From contig NZ_CP011039.1 of assembly GCF_000238255.3 (NCBI RefSeq), positions 2,591,001-2,655,000 on the forward strand: a stretch of DNA of 64,000 nt, read 5' to 3'. The position numbers and the translations under genes are program-made. The number at the start of each line of letters is the position of its first letter. Within the stretch, counting starts at the first letter, position 1. This DNA is from Pseudoalteromonas spongiae UST010723-006 (GTDB taxonomy: Bacteria; Pseudomonadota; Gammaproteobacteria; Enterobacterales; Alteromonadaceae). The notes beneath the pieces are model-generated. The model worked only from the letters and a program-made list of their open reading frames with translations, did not search any database and was not told the DNA's origin. Of the stretch, positions 49,167-58,857 are shown piece after piece.

Positions 49167-51944
49167 ATGCAAAAACTCACTTTAACGGCACTTACCGTCG
49201 CTGTATCTTTAGCACTTTCAGGCTGTAACAGTACAAGCTCATCCTCGACTCAAGCGCAATCAACAAGCACTGCAATTAACTTACCGAGTGTTGACGTAAG
49301 TTATGACTCTTTTACACTGGATAATGGCTTAAAAGTTATTGTTCACACAGACCGAAAAGCACCGATTGTCGCTGTAAACGTTTGGTATAACGTTGGCTCA
49401 AAGCATGAAAAATTAGGCAAAACTGGTTTTGCCCATTTATTCGAACACTTAATGTTTAACGGTACTGAAAACTATAACGATGAGTATTTTGGTCCATTCG
49501 AAAAAGCCGGTGCAACTGAACAAAACGGTACTACAAACAACGACCGTACAAACTACTTCCAAAACGTACCAACCACAGCATTAGATATGGCGCTTTGGAT
49601 GGAATCTGATCGCATGGGTCACTTACTTGGCGCCATTACCCAAGAAAAACTCGATGAACAGCGCGGTGTCGTACAAAATGAAAAACGCCAAGGTGAAGCG
49701 CGCCCTTATGGCAAAATGTGGGGAGCGGTAGCGGAAAATACATTCCCGAAAGGTCACCCTTACTCGTGGTCTGTCATCGGCTCAATGGAAGATTTAAATG
49801 CGGCGTCACTTGATGATGTGCACCAGTGGTTTAAAGATTATTATGGCCCTAACAATGCCGTACTAGTGCTTGCTGGTGACATTGACGTGGCAACCGCAAA
49901 AGAAAAAGTTAACAAGTACTTTGGCGACATCAAACCAGGTAAGCCAGTTGCACAAATTGATGCATGGGTGGCTAAGCGTACTGGCACTAAACGTATGACA
50001 ATGCAAGACCGCGTGCCGAGTCCTCGTATTGTTAAAGTATGGAATACCGCTGAAAAAGGTACCGCTGATAGCGAGTATTTATCACTGCTTGCAGATGTAC
50101 TTGCCGGTGGAAAAAACAGTCGCCTTTATAAGCGCCTAGTCTATCAAGAGCAAAAAGCATCAATGGCATTTGCCTTTAACTACACTCGCACTATGGCGGG
50201 TCAAATTATGATTGGTGTTGATACGCTACCGGGTGCAAACTTAAACGAAGTAGAAGCGATTATTGATGAAGAACTTGCGAAACTACTGGATGAAGGCCCT
50301 ACAAACGAAGAACTAAACCGTATTAAATTCTCAAATGCGGCAAGCTGGGTAAAAAATGTTGAAGGCGTTGGTGGTTTTGGTGGCAAGTCAGACATTCTAG
50401 CATCAGGCATGGTTTACCACGGCGACCCTGTTTTCTATAAAAAACAAGAGGCGATTCAAAACGCCGCAACCCCTGCTGATATTCAACAAGCAGGTAAAAA
50501 ATGGTTAACTGATGGTGATTTTGTACTAACAATCGAACCGTTTGAAAAGCTTTCACACAACCAAACAGGCGCAGATAGAAGTAAAGTACCAAGCGTTGAT
50601 TCATTACCTGAACTCAAGCTACCTGAAGTACAAACTGCGCGCTTAAACAATGGTTTAGAAGTTGTATTGGCACAGCGTTCTGACACGCCAAGTATCAATA
50701 TGGAACTTAATTTTGACGGTGGCTTCTCATCAACTACCGACGATAAAGCTGGCCTTGCACTCTTTACAATGAAAATGCTGCGCGAAGGCACCAATGAATT
50801 ATCAAGCTTAGAGCTGGCTGCAGAACTTGAAAAAATTGGCGCGTCACTTTATTCAGGTGCAAGTTTAGATAACGCTGATGTTAGTTTAAGTGCATTAAAA
50901 GTGAATTGGCAGCGCAGTGCTGAGTTATTTTCACAAGCGATACTTAACCCTGCATTTAACGAGCAAGATATTGAGCGTATTCGTAAACTCACGATTGACG
51001 GCATCAAAAAAGAAAAATCAACACCAATGAGCAATGCATTGCGTGAACTGCCACCACGTTTATACGGCGAAAATCACGCATATTCGCAACCTTTAACAGG
51101 CTCGGGTTACGCAGCAACCGTTAACAGTTTCACTCGTGACGACTTAGTTAATTACAAAAACACTTGGTTACGCCCTGATAACGCACGCTTAGTTGTGGTT
51201 GGCGATATTTCAATGGATGAGCTAACCACAACACTAAATACTACGTTGGCTGACTGGAAGGCGCCAAATACTGCAAAACCAGCGGTAAGCCTAACGCAGG
51301 TAACACCGGCACAAACAGCTAAAGTATATGTAATCGACAAGCCAGATACGCCACAATCACTGATTGTTGCCGGTTTACTTGGCCCGGATCGCAATAGTTT
51401 AGCCACTGATCAAGATATTAAGCTGGATATTATGAACACCATTATTGGCGGTTCATTTACGTCACGTATTAATATGAATCTGCGTGAAGATAAAGGTTGG
51501 TCATACGGTGCTCGCTCTGCATTACTTGACTATAAAGGGCAGTCTCCGTTCTTTGTTTATGCGCCAGTGCAAACCGACAAAACCAAAGAGTCGATTCAAG
51601 AGATCTTAAAAGAACTAGAAAACTACACTGGTAAAAAACCAGCCACTGACGAAGAGCTAAATAAAGTTGTCAGTAACAAGGTTGCTAAACTACCAGGTCG
51701 TTACGAGAAAAAGTGGTCGTTACTTGGCTCGCTATCAAGCGCATATAAGCGAGGCAAAGATGTATCTGACCTTGAGCAATATGGTTCAAAAGTAAAAAGC
51801 ACCACACTTAGTGACGTGAAACAACAAGCTAAAGGCCTTATCAAACAAGACCAAATGACATGGGTTATTGTGGGTGATGTGGCAAAAATTAAAGCGGAAC
51901 TTGAATCACTTAACTTAGGTGAAATTGTTTACCTAGAAGATTAA
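49167..51944 (+). CDS. M16-family zinc peptidase, predicted lipoprotein
   Basis: The 925-aa protein starts MQKLTLTALTVAVSLALSGC, a lipobox. It has two M16 halves. The first carries the inverted zinc motif HLFEHLMF (HxxEH) preceded by VWYNVGSKHE, with a distal Glu further on. The second half (from about residue 490) is the inactive-type domain (NGLEVVLAQRSDTPSINMEL). Such insulysin/pitrilysin-like proteins of Alteromonadales degrade oligopeptides in the periplasm or at the outer membrane. An AAGGAT RBS precedes the ATG. Confidence 0.92.
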   Translation: MQKLTLTALTVAVSLALSGCNSTSSSSTQAQSTSTAINLPSVDVSYDSFTLDNGLKVIVHTDRKAPIVAVNVWYNVGSKHEKLGKTGFAHLFEHLMFNGTENYNDEYFGPFEKAGATEQNGTTNNDRTNYFQNVPTTALDMALWMESDRMGHLLGAITQEKLDEQRGVVQNEKRQGEARPYGKMWGAVAENTFPKGHPYSWSVIGSMEDLNAASLDDVHQWFKDYYGPNNAVLVLAGDIDVATAKEKVNKYFGDIKPGKPVAQIDAWVAKRTGTKRMTMQDRVPSPRIVKVWNTAEKGTADSEYLSLLADVLAGGKNSRLYKRLVYQEQKASMAFAFNYTRTMAGQIMIGVDTLPGANLNEVEAIIDEELAKLLDEGPTNEELNRIKFSNAASWVKNVEGVGGFGGKSDILASGMVYHGDPVFYKKQEAIQNAATPADIQQAGKKWLTDGDFVLTIEPFEKLSHNQTGADRSKVPSVDSLPELKLPEVQTARLNNGLEVVLAQRSDTPSINMELNFDGGFSSTTDDKAGLALFTMKMLREGTNELSSLELAAELEKIGASLYSGASLDNADVSLSALKVNWQRSAELFSQAILNPAFNEQDIERIRKLTIDGIKKEKSTPMSNALRELPPRLYGENHAYSQPLTGSGYAATVNSFTRDDLVNYKNTWLRPDNARLVVVGDISMDELTTTLNTTLADWKAPNTAKPAVSLTQVTPAQTAKVYVIDKPDTPQSLIVAGLLGPDRNSLATDQDIKLDIMNTIIGGSFTSRINMNLREDKGWSYGARSALLDYKGQSPFFVYAPVQTDKTKESIQEILKELENYTGKKPATDEELNKVVSNKVAKLPGRYEKKWSLLGSLSSAYKRGKDVSDLEQYGSKVKSTTLSDVKQQAKGLIKQDQMTWVIVGDVAKIKAELESLNLGEIVYLED

Positions 51945-51967
51945 CGAAATAGCTAAGTATTAATTTA

Positions 51968-51992
51968 AAAAGCCGCAATTACGCGGCTTTTT
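51968..51992 (+). terminator. Terminator after the M16 peptidase gene
   Basis: Stem AGCCGC / GCGGCT with a six-base loop, A-run before and T-run after, 24 bases after the stop. Confidence 0.85.
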
Positions 51993-52018
51993 ATTAGTGA
52001 TATGAAAACGTTTCTAGC

Positions 52019-52447
52019 TCAAATTGATTTTGGTTCAAAATCATTCGAAAAAATACGTAATAACTTGATTGCAAGTGGAATTGCTACGCTACCAGATGAA
52101 AAATGTTCCATTTCTCTCTTAAGTTCTGAATATTTACTGTCTTTTTCTACTTCCAAATTAATCATTCCCATGTTCCATTTAGAAAACACGCGTTTATCTG
52201 CAGGCTCGAAGTACATTAAATTACAGTCCTGATGTCTGTCATCCTTCATTATTTTTTCATAAAGTGAACTAAGTTGAGCATGCTCTCCTTCCAACACCTG
52301 TAACAGCCAACCACCGTTGTAAAACAAACAGCCTGTTATATGCTGATTGCCATTATTACGACGAGCAACCACCAGCAAATCCGTAAAATCTTGATTTGTT
52401 AGCTTTCGCGACTCTCTACTTTGATAAATTAATTGGTGCAGTGACAT
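52019..52447 (-). CDS. BLUF-domain blue-light photoreceptor
   Basis: Started at the ATG at 52447 (GGAA upstream) it is 142 aa, essentially one BLUF domain plus a short C-terminal helix pair. Key FAD-pocket residues are visible: Tyr in LIYQS, Asn in RRNNGNQHITG, Gln in WLLQVLEG, and the WNMGM segment matching the Trp/Met switch. Such short BLUF proteins sense blue light and pass the signal to partner proteins, often affecting c-di-GMP or motility. No partner is adjacent. Confidence 0.88.
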   Translation of the reverse strand: MSLHQLIYQSRESRKLTNQDFTDLLVVARRNNGNQHITGCLFYNGGWLLQVLEGEHAQLSSLYEKIMKDDRHQDCNLMYFEPADKRVFSKWNMGMINLEVEKDSKYSELKREMEHFSSGSVAIPLAIKLLRIFSNDFEPKSI

Positions 52448-52522
52448 AAACAGTTCCATGGCTTAAAGTTCAACTTTAAAATATATAGACTGTTATCTTA
52501 AAAAGGTCACTGTTTAATAACA

Positions 52523-52547
52523 AAAAAAGGCCGCTAAGCGACCTTTT
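52523..52547 (-). terminator. Terminator after rlmB
   Basis: Imperfect stem AAGGTCGCT / AGCGGCCTT followed by T-run on the minus strand, about 20 bases past the rlmB stop. Confidence 0.7.
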
Positions 52548-52568
52548 TACCAAGCGAGTAAACTGTAT

Positions 52569-53306
52569 TTACGCGCGTCGTTGGCGCAGTACTTCAAACA
52601 AACAAATACCCGTTGCCACCGATACATTTAAGCTTGAAACTGTACCGACCATTGGAATTTTAACCAGCTCATCGCAGTGCTCACGGGTTAAGCGACGCAT
52701 ACCTGAGCCTTCTGCGCCCATTACAATTGCCATTGGGCCTGTTAGCTTAGCATCAAATACTTCAACATCTGTTTCGCCAGCAGTACCAACAACCCAAACA
52801 CCCATTTCTTTAATATCACGCAGGGTGCGAGCAAGGTTTGTTACCTGCACTAAAGGAACCGTTTCTGCCGCACCACAGGCAACTTTACGCGCGGTACCAT
52901 TCAGTTTGGCTGATTTATCTTTCGGTACAATAATCGCATCTACACCTGCGGCATCAGCATTACGTAAACACGCACCTAAGTTATGCGGGTCAGTTACGCC
53001 ATCAAGTACTAATAAAAATGGCGTATCGCTATTGGCAATGATCTGGTCGAGATCTTTCTCGTTGTACTTTTTACCCTCTTTTACGCGGGCAATAATCCCC
53101 TGATGCTGTTCACCTTTGGCTTTATCATCGAGTGCTTTACGCTGCATAAATTGGATAGACACACCGAATTGACGCGCTAAGTTAATAATTGGATTAAGGC
53201 GTTTATCTTCGCGGCCTTTTAGCGCATAAATTTCGATAAAGCGCTCTGGTTCTTTATTTAAAATTGCTTCCACTGAGTGAAAGCCAAAAATTAATTCGTT
53301 ACTCAT
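52569..53306 (-). CDS. rlmB: 23S rRNA (Gm2251) 2'-O-methyltransferase RlmB
   Basis: The 245-aa protein begins [12 protein letters not shown]. It has the SPOUT signatures [33 protein letters not shown], and [17 protein letters not shown] at the end, forming the trefoil knot that binds SAM. It methylates the ribose of G2251 in 23S rRNA. It is four bases downstream of rnr, the conserved rnr-rlmB operon. Confidence 0.96.
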   Translation of the reverse strand: MSNELIFGFHSVEAILNKEPERFIEIYALKGREDKRLNPIINLARQFGVSIQFMQRKALDDKAKGEQHQGIIARVKEGKKYNEKDLDQIIANSDTPFLLVLDGVTDPHNLGACLRNADAAGVDAIIVPKDKSAKLNGTARKVACGAAETVPLVQVTNLARTLRDIKEMGVWVVGTAGETDVEVFDAKLTGPMAIVMGAEGSGMRRLTREHCDELVKIPMVGTVSSLNVSVATGICLFEVLRQRRA

Positions 53307-53310
53307 TTAA

Positions 53311-55740
53311 TTAGCTCTTAGCACGTTTTCTTGCATTTTTACCCGGACGCTTTTTAGCAGCCGAAGCTTTTGATTTGGTTTTGCTAGCAGACTTTTTACC
53401 TGCTTTGCTTTTCTTGGTCGGCTTACCTGATGATTTACCCGCAGGTTTTGGTTTGCCCTTACCTTTGCCTTTTTCAGGAATCGCACCTGCACGTAGCTGG
53501 TCGCGCACACTGCTCGCTTCATTTACAGCTTTTTGGGCACGACGACGTGAATAGCGGTCTTGCCCTACTTCTTCACCTAGCGTTAAATTAATGCGGCGAT
53601 CATCAAGGCTAACAGAGGCTACTTGCACATCAATAGCATCACCCATACGGAATACTTTGCGGCTATTTTCACCTATTAAACAATGCTTTTTACCGTCGAA
53701 ATGATAGTAGTCGTTGCCAAGTGACGTAACATGCACCATACCGTCGATATATAAGTCGTTTAAGCGCACAAATAAGCCAAAGTTTGTCACCGATGAAATC
53801 ACACCACTGAATACTTCGCCTACGCGGTCTTGCATAAATTCGCACTTAAGCCAATCAGCCACTTCACGGGTGGCATCGTCTGCGCGGCGTTCAGTCATTG
53901 AGCATTGCTCGCCTAGCTGATCGACCTCATCTTGAATATAGGCATATTCACCCGATGTTTTTTGCCCCTGCTCTTTAATAACGGCTTTAATTGCGCGGTG
54001 CACAACTAAATCAGGGTAACGGCGAATTGGCGAAGTAAAGTGCGCATAGGCTTTTAACGCCAAGCCAAAGTGGCCAATATTATCAGCCTGATACACCGCT
54101 TGCTTCATTGAGCGTAACAACATGGTTTGAATAAGCTCAATTTCAGGGCGCTTTTCTAATCGGTCAAATAACTCGCCCACTTCTTTTGGCGTTGGCTCTT
54201 GCGGCATAGTTACTTCAATACCCAACTCACCTAAAAACTGGCTAAAGTTCATTAGCTTTTCAGGATCAGGCTCATCATGCACACGGTAAAGCGCTGGCGC
54301 TTCGTGTTTTTCTAATAACTTGGCGGCGGCAACGTTCGCTAAAATCATGCACTCTTCGATCAATTTATGTGCATCGTTGCGGCTAAGTGCCACAATTGAT
54401 TCGATTTTACGCTGCGCGTTAAAAATAAATTTCGGCTCTTTGGTTTCAAACTCAATAGCGCCGCGCTCTAAACGCGCTGCTTTCAGCGTTTTATACATTA
54501 AGTGTAATTCGCGAATATGCGGCACAAGCGCTGCATTTTCTTTACCTAATGCATTTTCATCGCCACCCAATAACTCACCCACTTTGGTGTAAGTTAAGCG
54601 TGCGTGCGAATTCATCACGGCTTGGTAAAAACGATAGCCTGACAATTTACCCGTTTGTGATACCGTCATTTCAGCCACCATACACAGGCGGTCTACTTTC
54701 GGATTTAAACTACATAACCCGTTAGACAGCACTTTTGGCAACATTGGAATAACTTCTGACGGGAAGTACACCGAGTTACCACGTTGAATTGCTTCACGAT
54801 CTAATGGGCTGTTTTTGCTAACATAGTGCGATACATCGGCAATCGCGACCCACAAACGCCAACCACCTGACTTTTTCGCTTCGCAGAATACCGCATCATC
54901 AAAGTCACGGGCGTCTTCCCCATCAATAGTCACCAATGGTAAATGACGTAAATCGATGCGCCCTTCTTTGTCTTTTTCAAGCACTTCGTCGGTTAGGCCA
55001 GCAATTTGCTGCTCAAGGTCTTTTGGCCATTGATTTGGAATGTCGTGATTACGTAGCGCAACTTCAATCTCCATACCTGGAGCCATATGTTCACCAAGTA
55101 CATCAATCACTTTACCAAGCGCATTCATACGTTTACTTGGGCGCTGAGTGATTTCGATTTGCACCATTTGATTGTGCTTCGCATCACCTTCAAAGCCCGG
55201 CAAAATCATAATATCTTGGCTAATGCGAGGATCTTCCGCTACCACAACGGCCATGCCGTGCTCACGGAAAAAACGGCCAATAATCGGCGCTCTATCGCCC
55301 TCAAGTACACGCACAATACGCGCATCGCATTTGCCATTTTTACCCATGTTAGCAGGTTTTGCTAAAACACGATCACCATGCAGCACTTGCTCCATTTGGT
55401 GTTTTGGAATAAACCAATCTTTACCGCCTTCATCCAGCTCTAAAAAGCCAAACCCTTCGCGATGACCAATAACCTTACCTTTTACTAAACCGACTTTATC
55501 TGGAATGCAGTAGCATTTTAGCTTATTAAAAAGTAACTGCCCGTCACGCTCCATTGCGCGTAAACGACGTTTTAGCGCAATTTGGCGCTCTTCTTCAAAT
55601 ACATTAAGCTCGCCGCATAAATCGGCAAAATTTGCAGGTTTAGTTCGGTTGCTGATGTGATCAAGAATAAACTCTCGACTCGGTACTGGATTATCGTACT
55701 TTTGTTGTTCGCGGTCTAAATAAGGATCTTTTTTTGGCAT
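53311..55740 (-). CDS. rnr: Ribonuclease R
   Basis: 809 aa with the full RNase R layout: N-terminal helix-turn-helix and cold-shock domains, the RNB catalytic core with DGEDARDFDDAVF (Asp cluster for metal), a C-terminal S1 domain (GEVFSGVISSVTNFGLFVRL), and a Lys/Ala-rich basic tail (about the last 80 residues). It degrades structured RNA 3' to 5' and helps mature and turn over rRNA and tmRNA-tagged messages. First gene of rnr-rlmB. Confidence 0.97.
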   Translation of the reverse strand: MPKKDPYLDREQQKYDNPVPSREFILDHISNRTKPANFADLCGELNVFEEERQIALKRRLRAMERDGQLLFNKLKCYCIPDKVGLVKGKVIGHREGFGFLELDEGGKDWFIPKHQMEQVLHGDRVLAKPANMGKNGKCDARIVRVLEGDRAPIIGRFFREHGMAVVVAEDPRISQDIMILPGFEGDAKHNQMVQIEITQRPSKRMNALGKVIDVLGEHMAPGMEIEVALRNHDIPNQWPKDLEQQIAGLTDEVLEKDKEGRIDLRHLPLVTIDGEDARDFDDAVFCEAKKSGGWRLWVAIADVSHYVSKNSPLDREAIQRGNSVYFPSEVIPMLPKVLSNGLCSLNPKVDRLCMVAEMTVSQTGKLSGYRFYQAVMNSHARLTYTKVGELLGGDENALGKENAALVPHIRELHLMYKTLKAARLERGAIEFETKEPKFIFNAQRKIESIVALSRNDAHKLIEECMILANVAAAKLLEKHEAPALYRVHDEPDPEKLMNFSQFLGELGIEVTMPQEPTPKEVGELFDRLEKRPEIELIQTMLLRSMKQAVYQADNIGHFGLALKAYAHFTSPIRRYPDLVVHRAIKAVIKEQGQKTSGEYAYIQDEVDQLGEQCSMTERRADDATREVADWLKCEFMQDRVGEVFSGVISSVTNFGLFVRLNDLYIDGMVHVTSLGNDYYHFDGKKHCLIGENSRKVFRMGDAIDVQVASVSLDDRRINLTLGEEVGQDRYSRRRAQKAVNEASSVRDQLRAGAIPEKGKGKGKPKPAGKSSGKPTKKSKAGKKSASKTKSKASAAKKRPGKNARKRAKS

Positions 55741-55821
55741 GAATTCGCACTGTCTATGAAAGTGCTTTTATTTTAAACCATTTAGCCATTGGGTGACAGG
55801 TCATTTCTATGACAACTCACT

Positions 55822-56760
55822 TTACGCGTTCTTTTGTTTGTCAATTTCAACGACTAAGCCATCAAAAGCCAATATTAACTCACCAAAGTAGTATCGTTTT
55901 GCCTCATTTTCTAGCGGTTCTAGCATGCCTTCGCCGTGATATCTGCTTGAAAAATGAAACAGCGCAAGACGCGGGATCTGATACAACTCGGCAAATTCAG
56001 CAATGCGTTTGGCATCACTGTGCCCGGTATGCAACCCAACTTTATGTAAATCACTGTGAGTAAATGTCGCTTCGTGAACCAATAAGTCGATATCTTCAAC
56101 GGCATTGGATAACAATGCTGGCTTTTCGTTATCTCCACAAATAATCACCTTGCGCGGCTGCCAGCTAGGAAAGCTATATTCTTCTGTACGTAACAACTTA
56201 CCTTGGTATTCCGCATCGTGCCCTTTTTGCAGCAAGTTATAATGGCTACCCGTGGCAATGCCGTCATTAGCCAACTTATCAAGATGCAGTTTTCGCGGAA
56301 TATTTTGCTCCGTTATTTTAAAGGCAACACTCGGTACGCGGTGCTTTAATGGGTGAATAGACACTTGACAAAAACTAAAATCAAGGCCGTGATCTATCGC
56401 TTCAATTTCACGGCAAATTAACTCAAACCCCGTTTCCATTTGAGTAAATTTAAGCGCGCTTAATACAAAATCAATTACCGCTTTAGGTGCCACTAAATGT
56501 ACAGGCTCTTTTCGCCCCGCCAACGAAATAGAGGCAATTAACCCCGGCAAGCCATAACAATGATCACCATGTAAATGGGTAATTAAAATCACCGATAAGT
56601 GGTAGCTCGCCAGTTCACTTTTTAAAATTTGATGCTGCGTCCCCTCACCACAATCCACCAGCAACCAAGACTTAGTCGAGTCAAAACTCACCGCAGTAGC
56701 ACTAACATTGCGATTAAGTGAAGGGCACGCTGAAGACGTACCTAAAAAGTGAATTTTCAA
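55822..56760 (-). CDS. rnz: Ribonuclease Z
   Basis: The 312-aa protein has the metallo-beta-lactamase motif THLHGDHCYGLPGL, HEATFTHSDL and a downstream ALFHFSSRYHG, as in tRNase Z. It trims the 3' ends of tRNA precursors. The start is a TTG at 56760 giving MKIHFLGTSSACPS, which is the family's N-terminus; no ATG fits better. Confidence 0.93.
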   Translation of the reverse strand: MKIHFLGTSSACPSLNRNVSATAVSFDSTKSWLLVDCGEGTQHQILKSELASYHLSVILITHLHGDHCYGLPGLIASISLAGRKEPVHLVAPKAVIDFVLSALKFTQMETGFELICREIEAIDHGLDFSFCQVSIHPLKHRVPSVAFKITEQNIPRKLHLDKLANDGIATGSHYNLLQKGHDAEYQGKLLRTEEYSFPSWQPRKVIICGDNEKPALLSNAVEDIDLLVHEATFTHSDLHKVGLHTGHSDAKRIAEFAELYQIPRLALFHFSSRYHGEGMLEPLENEAKRYYFGELILAFDGLVVEIDKQKNA

Positions 56761-56889
56761 ATTATGAGCCTATGGGTTTGTGGGTATTGGTTAAATTGTA
56801 GAGGAGATTGAATGGGGATGGAATTGGTAATCGGCATTGGGCATATTGATAGCCTTGTGCAAAGCAGCATTCATCCTTGATTGTTATCT

Positions 56890-57105
56890 CGCATCATCCA
56901 TGATGCGCTCGTTCATTCTTTTTAAACGGCCAAAAAGAACGAACCAAGAAAAAGCCGCCCCAGAAATCAAACTGATTCTTCAAACATAATTTAAATGTGA
57001 ACATAAACGCCATGAATCGGCATCCATGCCTCAGCATGGCTTGCTCGACCGCTACGCTCCCTGTCTCGCATTATTCATTTAAATTTTGCTTTCAGGTTTG
57101 ATTTA
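56890..57105 (+). repeat. Long inverted repeat, left copy, around the second cassette pair
   Basis: The core 56965-57105 (141 bp) is matched by the reverse complement of 59009-59149 with about seven differences. Outside the core the match continues with more divergence to about 56890 and 59220. It contains the internal palindrome GGCATCCATGCC-like and CTGAGGCATGG segments. Confidence 0.85.
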
Positions 57106-57227
57106 AGGGGGAAGTTTTTCTCAGTGGCAGCCTTCAAGGTCGTAATTGAGCGAAAAGCGGTCATTAGAAAATTATTTTTCAATACTGATTTTATCTCCAG
57201 TTGCTATGAGTTTCACCTATATTCAAG

Positions 57228-57375
57228 AAAACGACCCATTTGGTCGCTTTTGTCCTTTTCACAATTTCTATAATGATTAAAAGTTTATCTGTAGCAACAA
57301 GTTAGTTAGTGTGGTAGAACTGGTACAATGATAAAAATACCCCGTGGCGCGTCAGAAAAACGACCCAATTGGTCG
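57228..57375. repeat. Two copies of a palindromic CGACC-N5-GGTCG box
   Basis: Copies at 57228-57246 and 57357-57375, 129 bases apart, differ by one base. The arms CGACC/GGTCG make each a small dyad. Position upstream of the HEPN-like gene suggests an operator or recombinase site; function unknown. Confidence 0.55.
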
Positions 57376-57415
57376 ATATTAAATTGTTATATGCCTTTGT
57401 TAAGCGTGGATTAAT

Positions 57416-57958
57416 ATGGATTTATTTAGCCAACAAATTGGACTTGTGGACGATTGTTTAAGGGCATGTGTATATGCTGACTTCATTTGTAAACAAAAGC
57501 CTCCTCTCGGCAGCGCTTGGGTTCCAATAGCTGATATGTGCTATGCGGATTTAGTTATTTGTTGGAATGGTTTGTTTGGGCAAAATAGCCAAGAAACGCA
57601 CTGGAAAAAGTTTGTCGCTCAAATCACATTAACAAAAGAAGATAATTTAAAGCTCTTTAATAAAGATATGCTTCTTTCTTACCTTGATATTAGTGAGACT
57701 GAGTGGTCTTCATACCATGAAGAAATGAAAAATACTCGTAATGTACGTGTCGCTCATTTGAATACCAATATTGATATAAATCATCTTCCCAACATAACCA
57801 TTGCTATGCACTGCTGTTATTTATATCGTGACTGGTTAATGGAGTTATTATGTGTAATGCAAAAAAGAGGATTGCAGCTTAAAGTGAGCCAACAACGAGC
57901 CAAAGACGCTGTACAAATTTATACTCAGCAAATAGAAAGAGCATATGCAGGCATATAA
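57416..57958 (+). CDS. HEPN-like putative RNase in a cassette (180 aa)
   Basis: The 180-aa helical protein has NTRNVRVAHLN at about residues 106-116, fitting the HEPN ribonuclease motif RN-x4-H. Earlier parts (DLVICWNGLFG; WKKFVAQITL) resemble AbiU2-type HEPN proteins. HEPN toxins cut RNA in abortive-infection and toxin-antitoxin systems. The stop (ATATAAC) is the first repeat of an attC-like site, so the gene is a cassette. No conventional antitoxin gene partners it, except possibly the next cassette. Confidence 0.6.
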   Translation: MDLFSQQIGLVDDCLRACVYADFICKQKPPLGSAWVPIADMCYADLVICWNGLFGQNSQETHWKKFVAQITLTKEDNLKLFNKDMLLSYLDISETEWSSYHEEMKNTRNVRVAHLNTNIDINHLPNITIAMHCCYLYRDWLMELLCVMQKRGLQLKVSQQRAKDAVQIYTQQIERAYAGI

Positions 57959-58020
57959 CAAGTTGCTGAAATTTGTTCTTAAACTCACTGGTTATTGCCC
58001 TTTAGCAAAGCGTTATGTAT
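57950..58020 (+). repeat. Compact attC-like site I
   Basis: Runs from GCATATAACAAGTTGCTG to TTTAGCAAAGCGTTATG, with the two ends complementary (AACAAGTTGCTGAA against TTTAGCAAAGCGTT, imperfect). About 70 bp, a short attC type. Confidence 0.7.
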
Positions 58021-58044
58021 TTTTCAGGTTTTAGAGTTTAGGTT

Positions 58045-58764
58045 ATGGATAACAGAATAGATAAAGAACTGATTGACCCAATGATAGAGCCATCATCAGA
58101 GAAAGCACATAGAATAGCTAGATCAACCCTATCAATGGTGCCTTTAATAGGAGGAGCTTCAGTTGAAGCATTTAATGCCATAATTGAACCTCCTATGCTA
58201 AAGAGAAAAACAGAATGGATGGTACAAGTCACTGAAGTTATAAATAAACTGTTGGATGACGGAGTGATAACAGAAAATACTCTTCAGAATAATGAACGGT
58301 TTATGACGACCCTAATTAATGCTAGCGCTATAGCAATAAAAAATCATGATCAAGAAAAGCTAAAAGCTTTAAGAAATGTCATTTGTAACTCTGCTATGGG
58401 TAAATCACCAGATGATGTTATGCAAAATGTTTACCTACAAGCAATTGATTCCTTTACATCTTGGCATATCAAAATTTTACATTTAATTGATAATCCAATG
58501 AAATGGGCAGAACATAATAATCATGAATTCCCAAAATGGAATGCAGGTTTAATTTCTGGCGCTATCAGAGGTTTATTGGAAAATGCTTTTCCTGAAATGG
58601 TTGGTAATTTCGAAATTTATAATACTGTATGGAAAGAACTATTTACTAAGGGTTTTATTACTCAAGAAGGTTACAACGTAGACAGAAGTAAGCCAGTTCT
58701 TGAAAGTAGAACTACCAAGCTAGGATCAAATTTTATCAAGTTTATAGGCGAACCAAATACATAA
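58045..58764 (+). CDS. Hypothetical cassette protein (239 aa)
   Basis: I do not recognise it with confidence. A hydrophobic stretch near the N-terminus (STLSMVPLIGGASVEAFNAI) is followed by EPPMLKRKTEWM and long helices. This resembles a widespread family of helical proteins seen in defence and mobile regions, whose role I cannot name. The stop (ACATAAC) opens an attC-like site. It could be an antitoxin-like or immunity companion of the HEPN cassette, but each is a separate cassette. Confidence 0.55.
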   Translation: MDNRIDKELIDPMIEPSSEKAHRIARSTLSMVPLIGGASVEAFNAIIEPPMLKRKTEWMVQVTEVINKLLDDGVITENTLQNNERFMTTLINASAIAIKNHDQEKLKALRNVICNSAMGKSPDDVMQNVYLQAIDSFTSWHIKILHLIDNPMKWAEHNNHEFPKWNAGLISGAIRGLLENAFPEMVGNFEIYNTVWKELFTKGFITQEGYNVDRSKPVLESRTTKLGSNFIKFIGEPNT

Positions 58765-58857
58765 CAAACAGTTAAAACCGGACAAAATTCAGTTGGCTGG
58801 TTTCGCTACTCTTCACATTATAGCCAACAAAACTTTCCCTTTTGACTGAGGCGTTAC
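58758..58857 (+). repeat. attC-like site J
   Basis: ACATAACAAACAGTTAAAAC ... AGTTGGCT, a loop, AGCCAACAAAACT ... GACTGAGGCGTTACG. The arms AGTTGGCT/AGCCAACA pair, and the ends pair as in Vibrio/Pseudoalteromonas attC. Confidence 0.8.

Larger units (their letters stand above)
56761..57415. other. Gap with left inverted repeat and twin CGACC-GGTCG boxes
   Basis: No gene supported. The left ~215-bp inverted repeat (56890-57105) fills a third of it. The rest is AT-rich and holds two copies of AAAACGACCCAWTTGGTCG (57228-57246, 57357-57375). Just before the HEPN-like gene, TTTGTTAAGC (GTTRRRY) marks the likely left border of the cassette. Confidence 0.6.

Noticed and set aside
50323..50794. Long minus-strand frames within the M16 peptidase gene
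   Set aside because: Shadows of a clearly coding gene, with no protein-like composition.
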